64,000 bases of DNA, from contig RHPI01002503.1 in NCBI GenBank assembly GCA_009103225.1, positions 181,867 to 245,866 of the forward strand. Direction: 5' to 3'. Positions within the stretch are counted from its first letter, which is position 1. Each line of letters begins with the position of its first letter. This document shows positions 1 to 10,843 of this stretch, one piece after another. The notes under the pieces were generated by a model. That model was not told the origin of the DNA, did no database searches, and saw only the letters and a list, made by a program, of their open reading frames with translations. The stretch comes from Chlorokybus atmophyticus (taxonomy: Eukaryota; Streptophyta; Chlorokybophyceae; Chlorokybales; Chlorokybaceae). Position numbers and translations under genes: made by a program.

Positions 1-195
1 GGGAGTCTTGTGCTTTGCGATGGCCACGGCAATGCTGTGCAATGTGTATAAACCCGGGGGGCATATGATGAGGAAAACACAATTTACATGTTGAGTGATA
101 TTAATCAAGTGTGGGACAAACGTGAGACTACACATATGTCATTATTATATCGTTTATGAGTGTCCATTACCATGTCCACTTCACGTATTTATTTT

Positions 196-401
196 AAACT
201 CAACACTCAAGTGCTACCATAGAGCTCTCGTGTTTCGTTTGTGTTGCATGTCACATAAGGTTTGTTGCGTCAATAACTGTAAGTTCCACTTTACATACAC
301 ATATCTGTTTCAAACTCAACACCCAAGTGCTACTATGGAGCTCTCGTATATCGTTTGTGTGGCATGTCACAATTCAAGGTTTGTTGCGTTGATAGCTGTA
401 A
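196..401. repeat. Two diverged direct copies of an 88-bp unit
   Basis: Copy one runs 196-282 and copy two 312-401. Both begin with aaactcaaca and end with agctgtaa or aactgtaa, and they differ by scattered substitutions plus a 3-base indel. The copies are separated by about 30 bp. No open frame spans them convincingly. They probably lie in an intron or upstream flank of the gene that ends near 574. Seen directly in the sequence; origin unknown. Confidence 0.7.
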
Positions 402-423
402 TTACATGATGAGAGTGCGTTAG

Positions 424-574
424 GCTGCCAGGGCGGGTCCAGCGCAATCAGCTAGCCCTCACGTCGAAGGCCCAGGCCCACCCGCGACTGCACTCGTCGT
501 ATCCACGTCAGCATCATAAGCAAAAGCGGCGCAAGGCAGGTGGCGGCAACGGCGGCGGCGCTGCAGCGGCTTGA
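424..574 (+). CDS. Probable terminal exon of an upstream gene (partial)
   Basis: After a possible acceptor (gcgttag|g, 423/424) one frame stays open for about 50 codons and stops at 572-574. The peptide is basic in its middle (Gln, His, Lys, Arg including HHKQKRRKAGG) and ends in a Gly/Ala tail. It looks like the C-terminus of a protein whose other exons lie left of the window. No family is recognised. The only support is an open frame of biased composition after a plausible splice acceptor, so it may be non-coding. Confidence 0.3.
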
Positions 575-909
575 AATGCTGGTGGCACCGGCTTCAAGTC
601 AACCCACCTAGTGGACGACGTGAAGCTGCGTCGCAAGCTGAAGTAAGCTTAGCAGCAGGGGCCTGCGCCCGTAGTGAAAACAGCAGCGCATGCGACGGGC
701 GCCGTCATGCGAGGCGCAGGCGGCTGGGTGAGCAATCAAACAGTGAGAAAGGAGCATTTGTTCACGCTGTTTGCTTCAGCTAGTCGAGCGCAATCGGTAG
801 AGTGAAAGGCTGTTTGGCATGGTGTGTTGCCGCTATGACTACTGTGTGCATGCGTTCGCTGTGCGTTGCGCTAGGCGCGCACATAGCCTTGTTATCCAGA
901 GCAGAAGAA

Positions 910-1074
910 TTGCACCAGCAAACGCGTATAGGCGTCAAGCCCCCAGCTGTTGCATGCATAGTGTCGATCCCCGTTGATGCTTAAAGCTCCTTGCTTTGAG
1001 CGCATCGACGGGGATTGAGACAATGCATGCAACACCCCGCAGGGGTTGACGCCTTTATGCACTTGTTGGTGCAA
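910..1074. repeat. Very long near-continuous stem-loop
   Basis: Bases 910-987 pair with 993-1074 to give a stem of about 78 bp closed by a 5-base loop (tcctt, 988-992). Long blocks match exactly or nearly so: ttgcacca near the base, ggcgtcaa, tgttgcatgcat, atccccg, gatgc, and the loop-proximal aaagc/gcttt. Mismatches are scattered at roughly one in five. The element lies in the gap between the putative upstream exon (ends 574) and the putative first NPC1 exon (1225). The structure would suit a microRNA precursor, an inverted-repeat small-RNA locus or a MITE-like element. Sequence alone cannot choose between these. Confidence 0.75.
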
Positions 1075-1224
1075 TCTCACAGCCCGACAGTTTGCTTTGG
1101 TGTATTTAAGCAATGAGCATTTTACTTGATGGCCAATGCCACAAGCCAATGTACAAGTCTGTTTGTCCCCATCGTCCCATGCATGCACATTGTGAAGATT
1201 AATCAAGCTTGATTGCCTTTTCAG

Positions 1225-4200
1225 GCGTGCGTTGTGCTTGCCGTCGTTGTCTGGGCTGCAGCATATGCTGAGGCGCATGCAGCTGAAAGGTAAACTCATG
1301 TGATGTAATGCATGCCACAATGGAAACACAGCTTTACATCAAGTGCAGCGACACAAAGTTGTTGTGGTCTTGAACACATCATGCAGTATGACTACTTTTG
1401 AGAATGCAACTCTGCGATGCAGCACGGTTTGCAGCGGCTTGCAAGCCAAAACCGCTGTTCCGGCCTTCAATGGAGATCACGCACCCGGGCGTTGCGCAAT
1501 GTATGGCATCTGCGGTGCGCGCAAAGATGGCAAACCTCTCAACTGCCCCAACAGCACGGTTGCTGTCACGGTAAATGCCGTGTCCTTCACATGTATTGGA
1601 TCTGCACGCACACAGACAAAGACACACGCCCACTTGCAGACGCAGACACACGTGCACGCGCATGCGCATGCACACACGCACAGGCACGCATGCACATGTG
1701 CGGCCAACGCTCGTATGTGCATGTGCACACGCATATGCATGCTCATATACTGAGACACATACAAGGTGTGGGCGAATCGCTGGCGAGCTTGCACCCTCCC
1801 CCGTGGTGGTCATCGAGTTGTGTGCTCGCATTATGCTCACAAGTTTCTTTGTCTGTGTCACACAGCCAGATGAGGAGTTTTCCAAGCAGGTCCAAGGGCT
1901 GTGTCCCACTTTCACAGGGGACATATGCTGCAGCAAGGAGCAATTTGATGTCTTGAGGAATCAGGTCAAACAGGTGAGCTGCTTTGGTTGCAAAGCGCGA
2001 GGCGAATGCATGGCATGTGGTTGTGGTAACGTGAATGCTTGTTTGTTATATTGTGCAGGCAACGGCTTTTCTCAGTGGCTGTCCTGCTTGCAACCGCAAC
2101 TTCCTCAACTTCTTCTGCAACCTGGCCTGCTCTCCTGATCAGTCCTTGTTCATAAATGTCAGTCGGACAGCATTGGTAAGTGCTCCTTAAGAGGTTGTAG
2201 AGCGTGTGTGTGCGCACGCGCATGTGTTTATGTGTTGCACTTAACGCGTGGTGTTGCAGGCGCCGTCCAACAATCGGACAAGTGTGGTGGCGTTGGACTT
2301 CTACGTGGCAGAGCACTTTGGCACAGAGTTCTACAAGTCCTGTCAGGACGTCAAGTTTGGCTCCATGAACACGCGCGCCCTGGACTTCATCGGTGGCGGG
2401 GCGACCGACTATCCATGTAAGGAGACAACAGTCCTGGTCGGCATTGGCACATATCCAGCACGTCTCACGTGCATTCATCGTGCATGTGTGTCATTCAGCG
2501 TGGTTCGAGTTTTTGGGTACGGAAGCTCTGGACGGGCAGCCCGGCGCTCCATGCACTATCAACTTCCCTTCTGAGGTAAACAGTCAAGCATAAGTAGGTG
2601 GATGCCATTATTGGCGAGCATGCATACCACTCCGTTTGTATCGATTGGATCTGCACACAGGCAAGTGTTCCTGAGGGCATGAAAGCCTTTGATCTTCCGG
2701 TGGTTCCATGCGAAGGCCCTTCAATGCAGTGCTCCTGCGGGGACTGCCCCGCGGCCATCGGCTGCAGCGCGCCCCCGCCACCCGCACCTCCCAAACCTCC
2801 CAGACACATCCTGGGGGTATTGTCACCATCATTACGTCATGCTAAGTTCTCCATCATCCCTGACTGGCCTGCGTTGTTTCAGTTACGACCGCTGGCGTTC
2901 TGGATGCTGCTGCTTTATTTCCTCATCATTGTCGCGGTGGTGTGGGTTTACGCGCACCAAGTGCGCGTGGTCGAGCGGGCGCTGCACGATGGCGACGGGG
3001 CAGCCACGGAGCCTCTGCTGTCATCCAAGAGGACACCATCGTCATCGCACACGGGAGGCTCGCACCGCAAGTCCCGAGCCGATTATGCCAAGCCGATGGT
3101 GAGATCAGAGGTTGCCCTTACTTTGCTATGCTCACGTATTAGGACTTGGTGGCTCGTGTTGTTCACCACTGCGTGCATGGCAGGCTGTACCATCAGGTTG
3201 GCTGCAAAGCCATCTTCACAAGAGTTTCAAGCTCCTGGGTTCTGCTATCGCTGAGCACCCCGCAGTTAGCCTGCTTGCCTGTCTTGCTGTTGCCGGACTT
3301 TTCAGCCTTGGGTTGCTGCGCTTCCAGGTGGACACGGATCCTGCAAAGGTACCAACTTCGCATGTCAATCTCACATGAAGTCATTGCATTGATATCATGT
3401 TGTTGGCTTGTCTCAGCTTTGGGTGAGCCCCAAGTACCAATCAGCCAAGGACAAGGCTTTCTTCGACCAGCACTTTGGCGCTTTCTACCGCATTGAGCAG
3501 GTACGTCACAATTCGCAATAACATGTCAGTAAGTATTGTAGAGTTGAACCAGATGGTGAGATGCTCCACGCGCCAGCTTATCCTGGATTCCTGTCTTTGC
3601 AGCTGATCATTTCCACCAAGGCCACAGCAGGGTCCGAGCAGCCGCCGATCGTCACCGATGACAACTTGCAGCTGATGTTTGACATCCAGAAAAAGGTTGC
3701 TAGCATGCTTTGATGGCTCTTCCATGCAGCGAAGAGCGCGCCAAGTGCTTTGAGCACTCTCCGCAGTCCTGCCTTCTTGCCTCACAACAAACACATTGCC
3801 TCTAGTACGACGTCATAAGTTGCCTGGCTGCAGGTGGATGCTGTCGCGGCCAACGTGTCAGGATCGGCTGTGAGACTGCAGGACGTCTGCTTCAAGCCTA
3901 TGGGGGATGCCTGCGCGACCGAGAGCATCTTACAGGTGCGCATACATGCATGTATGTGTTCGAGTGCATTGAGGTCACGTAAGCTGTTACTGTTACTCAA
4001 GTGCATTGCACTGTGCAGTACTGGCAACTGAGCGAAGAGAAGTTGTTTGAGTACGGCGGCGCAGAGCATGCAGAGTTCTGCTTTCAGGTAAGAGTTATTG
4101 CAAGCCATACCAAACTCCAACCAGCTGCCAATCTCATGTTTCCTGTACACCGTGCCACCAGCACTACTCGTCTTCGGAGATGTGTCTCAGCAAATTCAAG

Positions 4201-7200
4201 GCTCCCATTGAGCCCTCTGTAGTGCTCGGTGGCTTCAATGCAACCGAATATACCATGGTGAGCGGCGTTAGATCATGTGCATGGATGCGTGCTCGTGTGT
4301 GCGCGTGCTTGTGTATGTGTGCCGTTGTGAAGAACAGGATTGGCTGCGAATAATGGTTTGTGCTTACGACTTGGTCACACTTTTTTCAGGCAACTGCATT
4401 TGTAGTGACGTTTGCTGTCGACAGTTCGCCCAGCAACCAGGAAGCGGCGCTCGCGTGGGAGGAGGCATTCCTCCGGGTGGTTGAGGTACAGCACTCTGTT
4501 CACATGCTTGCGGCAAGTGCAGCAGAGTAGCCACATGCAGACTGTGTGTGAGGACGAATCCAACAACAATGACATCTGTTTTGTTGTTGCCGCATAGGCT
4601 GAGCTTCAGCCGCTGTGCGATAAGCATGGGCTGCGATTGTCGTACTCGACAGAGCGCTCTGTGTCCGACGAGCTGCAGCGCGAAAGCGGCATGGATGTTA
4701 TTACCGTTGCGGTCAGCTACCTTGTCATGTTTGTGTACATGGCAATTGCTCTCGGGCGAATGACTGCCGACCCCACCGAAGCGTTCATCCAGTCAAAGGT
4801 ATCCAAAATCAAAGGTCGCGCAGCTTGTAATTTCAAACTGTGCAAAGTTCTTGTCGATATCATCGGCGACCACCTCACTCACATACAAGCAGCTGTGATT
4901 GCCTGAAGCATGCCCACTTATGGTTGTTTCCTTCTGTGTTGTGCTTCAACCTGCAGGCTCTGCTCGGTCTGGGGGGCGTCGCACTGGTGTTGATTTCAGT
5001 CACCGCTGCAATCGGTGTCTGCAGTGCCGTTGGCATTCACTCAACACTCATCATTGTTGAAGTCATTCCTTTCTTGGTCCTGGCGGTACGCACTTTGTGA
5101 CAGAAGAGCAGCAATCTTACGTATTGCACAAACAGGCATCGTCATGCATGCATGCATGCTTACAGCCTTCGCGGTGCAGGTCGGCGTGGACAACATGGTC
5201 ATTCTTGTGCATACGTTGAAGCGTCTCGATCCTAGGCAACCGCTTGAGGAACGCATTGGAGATGCGCTTGCAGCTGCGGCACCGTCCATCACGCTCGCAA
5301 GCCTTGCAGAGACCGTTGCTTTTGCCATGGGCACTCTGACACCGGTCCCTGCCGTGCATGTGTTCTCGCTGTTTGCAGGTGAAGCTAAAGCACTCAGCTG
5401 TGTCTATTGCACTCTGCTGTTGCTGTCCAGCGTGAACAGCGTTGCCGTCTTGCAACTGTTAGCGGCAACACGCGGTCACGCTCACGCGCGCGCTCACATA
5501 CACGCATGGTTGTGTGCTCCGTACAGGCATTAATCTGGGCTATGCATGCAGCGGTTGCGGTTTTCTTCAACTACTTGCTGCAAGTCACGGCATTCGTTGC
5601 CATGATGGCAATGGACTTCCGCCGGGCAGAGGAGCACCGAGTGGATTGCCTCCCGTGGGTACAAACAAGGCCGCGCTACCAGTACCACGCAACAGACCGA
5701 GGTATGATCTGCAGGTTCACAATATGTGAGGTAGCTTTGCAATGATGTAACAACGTCAGTGTACAACACCCTCGTGTGCCTAGGTGCGTCGCTGCTGCAC
5801 AAGCCCCGCCGCATGCTCGTCAACGCATACATGGAGGACATACACGTGCCATTTCTCGCACGCAAGGGTGTCAAGGCGTTCGTAGTCATTGTATTTGCGG
5901 GCATGCTGCTCTTCAGCATTGCCTCTTTACCGTTGGTGAAGCCGGGCCTGGATCAGCGCGTCGCCCTGCCACGCGACTCCTACCTTCAGGGGTACTTCAC
6001 GGACATCACAGAGTACCTTCGTGTGGGACCGCCGCTCTACTTCATGCTGAAAGACTTCGACTATACCAGCGAGCAGCGGGTAGATTCGGTCTGCGGCATT
6101 GGCGGTTGTCATCCAGATTCACTGGTCAACGAGGTGGTCATTATCTGTTGCTTACAACTTACCTTCATAGTAGTTGCTGTGAGAAAACCCTTACACATAC
6201 TGCATGCTGTGGAGCACCAATTTGAGCTATCTGTTGGTCAAAGCAAGGCAGGTTGCTTACCAGCATGTATCATTGTCGTGCAGCCGCAGCGCCAACCCTT
6301 ACATGTGACTCTTCTGTCTCTCATCACAGATTGCCAAGGCGGCGCTCGCTCCAGCATCCACACGCATCGCACGGCCAGCGGCGTCCTGGCTCGACGACTT
6401 CCTGACGTGGATATCGCCGGACGCGTTCGGCTGCTGCCGCCAGTTCCCCAACGGCACGTACTGCCCGCCGGACGACCAGCCGCCCTGCTGCCCGGACCCT
6501 GAAGTGCCCTGCGAGAGCTTTGATATCTGCAAAGACTGCACTGTGGTGAGGACTCGCTGCAGGTTGTTGTGTTGTACACAAAAAGGTCTTGTTACAGGCC
6601 AATGACACTGTATAACCGCACACTTGATCTTGGACTTGGTCACAGTCACCGCGCATTAAGTTGGTCATGCGGTGTCATGTGCATGAGGTGCTTTGCGTTA
6701 CTTGGAGGTACTTAACAATGTGCAATGCTGTTGTGCAGTGCTTCACAGCATCGGAACTGCAACATGGGCGTCCAAGCCCAGAACAGTTCAGAGAGAAGCT
6801 TCCATGGTTCCTGATGGCCATCCCATCCGCAGACTGTGCAAAGGGCGGTTACGGCGCATACAGCCAAAGCCTTGATCTAACTGGTAGGAACACTGCAAGT
6901 CACAAAACTGAGACACCCGTACTTGCATGTATCTGCCAAAGTGCTGTAATGAAACGTAACTGTTGTTGTGTGTACAGGGTTTGACAGCGGGGTAATTGCT
7001 GCGTCCAACTTCAGGACATACCATACGGCTTTGAGGACGCAGGATGACTTCATTGAGGGCTTGCGCACTTCGCGCAGTTTTGCGCAGCAACAAAGCGCGC
7101 ACGTGGGCATGGAAGTGTTCCCGTACTCCATCTTCCACCAGTTCTTTGAGCAGTACTTGACAATCGGTTACGACTCAGCCGTCAACCTCGCGACCGTCAT

Positions 7201-8713
7201 CGGCGCAGTGTTTCTTGTATGCGCCGTGTTCACGTACAGCTTGTGGTCGGCGTCCGTCATCATGTTCGTCATAACCATGGTCGTCGTCGACATGCTTGGC
7301 GTGATGCGTCTGTGGGGCATCGAGCTCAACGCCGTCTCAATGGTCAACCTGGTGATGTCTGTCGGCATTGCTGTAGAGTTTTGCGTCCACATCACGCACG
7401 CGTTCGTGCACTCTCCCGGCAAAACTCGCTCCGCACGAGCGTCGCATGCCGTCTCCACCATGGGAGCCTCTGTCTTCAGCGGCATCACATTGACAAAGTT
7501 TGCGGGCGTCAGCGTGCTGTATTTTGCTCGATCTGAGATATTTGAGGTAAGGAGGGCATGACATGCAGTACAAACTTTGGACTCGTTTGTTGCTATGCGC
7601 ACAGAAGCACGACAATGACACCTTGGCCTGCCAGGTGTACTACTTCCGCATGTACATCAGCCTGGTTGTGCTTGGCGCGCTTCACGGGTTGGTCTTCCTG
7701 CCGGTAAGCACCGACCTGATTAAATCAAGTGTTCCTGTTGTTGGTGTTAACGCGTTTGCCAAGTCTTTGTGCATACAAAGCGTGTGCAAGTGTGCAAGTG
7801 TGCAAGCAAGTATCTATCGTTGAGACTCTCAACAGATACAGATAACAGGTACAGATTGAATAGCGACTCAAATATTGCCTTGCAGGTGCTGCTGAGCCTA
7901 GTTGGCCCTCCTTCAGCCACACGCAAAGGGAGTGCGGGCGCGCCGACACTCGAGGACTTGGGCATTGACGCGTGCGAGGACTGTGCCTCCAGCGACGATG
8001 ACGACAACGCCGGAGACTTCTCGCAGGCGCTGCCGCTGCCGGAGGACGCACTTGAAGCAGAGGCGGACTTTGCCTCGGCCGTGCCGCTGGAGGACTCTCC
8101 GCTGCCGGTGACAAGGACAGTACCTTTTCTGCAAGATGGTGAGGCGGGTGGTGCTGATGGTGCCGGCAGCGGGTCTAAAGGCGGTGTCGCGGGTAACGGA
8201 CAAGCGGCTAACGGCAGCCCGCGGTGTCATGTGTGCCGGCTTCGGGGGCAGGAGGTCGTTCTGGATCCGTGCGAACACGTTGCCACGTGCGCTGCGTGCG
8301 GCAAGAGGTGAGGTGTGTACCCTGACCATGGCATGTTTCAAGAGGTTGAGTGATTGTCAATCTGTAGCACTTGAGTGAGCACTGCACCGCAATGAGATGC
8401 CCTGCAGTGCTTCCTGTCATCGAGCCATTGACACATCAAATAAGCAGCAGCTACTCGAGTGCTGTATGTCAGCCAGCCTTGATAGTCCCAAAGCAGCTTT
8501 AGGATGTCATTTCATAGACCAAGTCTGGGTCTTTGTGGGGCCCATCTGAGCCGAGGAGGCAGTAGGCAATTGTCGAGTAATGTAAGCATTAACCAGGGTT
8601 GTGTTTGCACCAGGTTACTGGATGCTAAGGCAGGGTGCCCCAGATGTCGAGTTGCTGTGCAGCGAATACATCCGTTCAGTAGAAAGGCTCTCTTTGCCAA
8701 GACAGGAAGTTGA
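1225..8713 (+). CDS. NPC1: NPC1-type sterol transporter with a C-terminal RING finger
   Basis: This encodes a Niemann-Pick C1 family RND permease, which in other eukaryotes moves sterol out of endolysosomal compartments. A putative signal-peptide exon (1225-1289, hydrophobic [13 protein letters not shown]) is followed by the cysteine-rich N-terminal domain ([37 protein letters not shown]; exons 1387-1570, 1866-1973, 2059-2175, 2260-2416). Next come a proline linker and first membrane helix (about 2800-2960), a luminal domain, the sterol-sensing domain (about 4690-5620, with [15 protein letters not shown]), the cysteine-rich luminal loop (6070-6880) and the last helix bundle (7140-7710). The tail is acidic ([14 protein letters not shown]). 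It then continues past the usual end of the family into a RING finger split over exons ending 8307 and starting 8614; the stop is 8711-8713. About 1,300 residues. Exons upstream of 1387, including the true ATG, are uncertain. Confidence 0.9.
8225..8647 (+). other. C3HC4 RING finger encoded by the last two NPC1 exons
   Basis: The zinc ligands read C-x2-C-x11-C-x-H-x3-C-x2-C-x10-C-x2-C: CHVC, PCEH, CAAC in the first exon and CPRC in the second. Spacing and flanks resemble the compact IAP/MGRN-type RING of E3 ubiquitin ligases. The exon ends AG|gtgagg at 8307 and the next begins after accag at 8614. AG+G restores Arg and keeps the frame, so the finger is complete only if these exons are spliced together. 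It would sit on the cytosolic face after the last transmembrane helix. A RING here is not part of the NPC1 architecture I know. Confidence 0.8.
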
Positions 8714-9359
8714 TGTGTGATGTTGTAGAGCTAGTGATGCTGCGTTGGTCATGATGCATGCAGCGTGTAGTAGTCACACAATTTGTTGCGCCGGCCGTAA
8801 TGCATGTTGAAAATCTCACACGGGTCATTCTGTTGCGGATTGTTTGTACATTGTACATTGTGGAGGGTATGTGACGGCTTGCAAAGTGCATACTCCGTGC
8901 AGCCCTACAAACAAGCCAAAGGTGGCTCTCGACAAGGCTGGCAAAGTGGGTTTGGGTACTGTTACAGTTCACACTGCCGCATGTACCATAGAAAAACATA
9001 CGACTGACAGCCCTTGTTGCCTCTACTGGGAAAATGTAATAGCTCTTCCAAACCGTGGCAATTAAGTGCTCCTGGAGACAGCAAAACTAGCAGCACTGCT
9101 ATGCTGCTTCAGTTGCAATATGGCTTTGTGCTGCACACTATTGCTGATTGTGATTATGATGCGGACAGCTCTAAGCTCAGTTGCACAGTTCATCCCAACT
9201 TGCTCGCAGGCACAAGGTTACTGGCATGCAGCCGCAACATACAGCTGGCTCATAATCTGCACATTCTAACACGCAACTGGTGTCCCCGCCATGGTTGACA
9301 AGAAGGCCATGAGAAGTTTCAGGTTGTACAGCATGCGGTGAATAATAAGGTTAAAGCAG
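8714..9359. other. Intergenic, convergent 3' ends of NPC1 and NHP2
   Basis: No open frame with coding character was seen. It holds the 3' untranslated regions of two convergent genes. The intron just upstream (8308-8613) contains no obvious alternative exon. Confidence 0.6.
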
Positions 9360-10439
9360 TTAGGGAAACACCAGGTTGGAGTGCAGCTCCTCCACTTCTT
9401 TTGACAGCTCCGTCAGCTCGGTCGAAAACTTGGCCTGGTCCTCTTTTGTTACCAAGTCAGGCTTTAAAGGCGCGGGGAGGATGAGCATGCAACTGGTCGG
9501 CCTTTTGGTTGCACCCGCTGTGCCCAGATCCTGTAGAAGAAGAACTCAGTAGCGGTTGAGCTCAACATATGGGAGCAGTAGTGCAAGACACATATATGAC
9601 TGACGGACACACAGATCAAAATACAACCATACATAACGACACGGACACGTTGTACGCGCCTCTTTGGATGGTACATAGATGTATGGCACATCCAACTCCT
9701 CGCAAAGGATAGGTAAGTGGGTGATGACATCGATAGGTGAAATGTCGCCTGCGATAATGCACAGCCTGGCCCAAAAAACAGCACAATCAAGTCAAAGTCA
9801 GCTCGGTAGTAAGTCACTGCGCACTGCATTGGAGCTGTGCTGAGCATCAGAAGGAGAAGCAACAAACACACCCTTTCTGGCCTTTTCGCAGCGCTTTCAC
9901 AACCTCTTTCACTCCGCGCTTCAGCTGCTTCTGCTTGGCCGCTTCAAAATAGAACCAAACAATGTCAGCACACCGATGATACTGTGGACACAAAGCCTAG
10001 TGGCATAGTGTGGTATAGCACAGCGATGCTTCTGCGACTTATGAAACTAACTAACGCATCATACTCGCTTACCAAAGAGGCCAATGCAACAGTCAGCAGG
10101 ACCTCACTGTGTATGCTTTACACACTTCTAGAATGTGTGGACATGCACAACGCCGATGGCAAGTCATCAGCAAGCTCTGCTGCGTATGACGTGCGTAGTG
10201 CTTTGCAGCAATGTGCACTACCGCGACTGACATAATGGAACGCCTAAGTGCATGCAAAGCGTCCGTGCCCATGCTCATGCCCATGCCCTGGCCTCCATAC
10301 GCGCACCTTTCTTCACAATCTTGAGCGCCTTCTTGTTGAGCTTCTTGCCCGCCAGGGGCTTTGCAATTATAGACACCGCTACTCGCTTCGCCTTGTCCTT
10401 CTCCACCTCCTGCTTGCTGTTGCCGTCCTCCTCGCCCAT
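9360..10439 (-). CDS. NHP2: NHP2, H/ACA snoRNP and telomerase RNP protein
   Basis: Four exons read on the minus strand (10439-10307, 9941-9872, 9765-9660, 9530-9360) join in frame into about 159 residues, the usual NHP2 size. The L7Ae/Nhp2 RNA-binding core is clear: [47 protein letters not shown] and [13 protein letters not shown]2 binds kink-turn-like RNA in box H/ACA particles that guide pseudouridylation of rRNA and snRNA, acting in nucleolus and Cajal bodies. The first 20 residues are charged ([15 protein letters not shown]). Splice phases agree at the first two junctions. The third intron needs a GC donor (GAG|gcgcgt) to give the conserved PSKE-DLG join; a GT donor 27 bases on would insert nine residues. 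NHP2 is preferred to SNU13 because of the N-terminal extension and C-terminal sequence. Confidence 0.9.
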
Positions 10440-10843
10440 GGCGCCGACGAAGCTTGCGCTGACACACACCGGCCCCCCAACCCTAACAAGCCCTCAACGC
10501 CGCCGCCATGGCTTGGACTCTCTGTATTTTCTCTCCTATGCTCCAACCTTCTCTAACTCACCCAGGAGGACCACCTCCGTCTCCTGCGTGTCGCCGCCCT
10601 GCTGCTCCTGCTCCTTCTCCTTCTCCTCGACCACCGCCGCCGCCACCGCCGCTTTCACTCACTCGCGTTATGTAGAGTGCGTTAGCTACCAACTATACCG
10701 TGAAGCTAACGTGGTGCAGAGCTAACGTTTGTGCCATGTGGTCTGGTCTGGTCTGTGGCCTGGCCTGGCCTGGCCCCGTCTGGCCTGGTGTGTTCGCTCT
10801 GCACTTCCCCTCAGGACAGGCACGGGTAGGAGGTGCCGCCGCT
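10440..10843. promoter_or_regulatory. Divergent intergenic region between NHP2 and lipase
   Basis: This 404-bp gap separates the two start codons. On the plus strand it has a strongly pyrimidine-rich block (about 10560-10660, cctgctcctgctccttctcc type), a small inverted gttagct/agctaac pair (10680-10730), and a run of tggtctgg/cctggcc pentamer-like repeats (10738-10789). No TATA box is evident. Confidence 0.45.
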
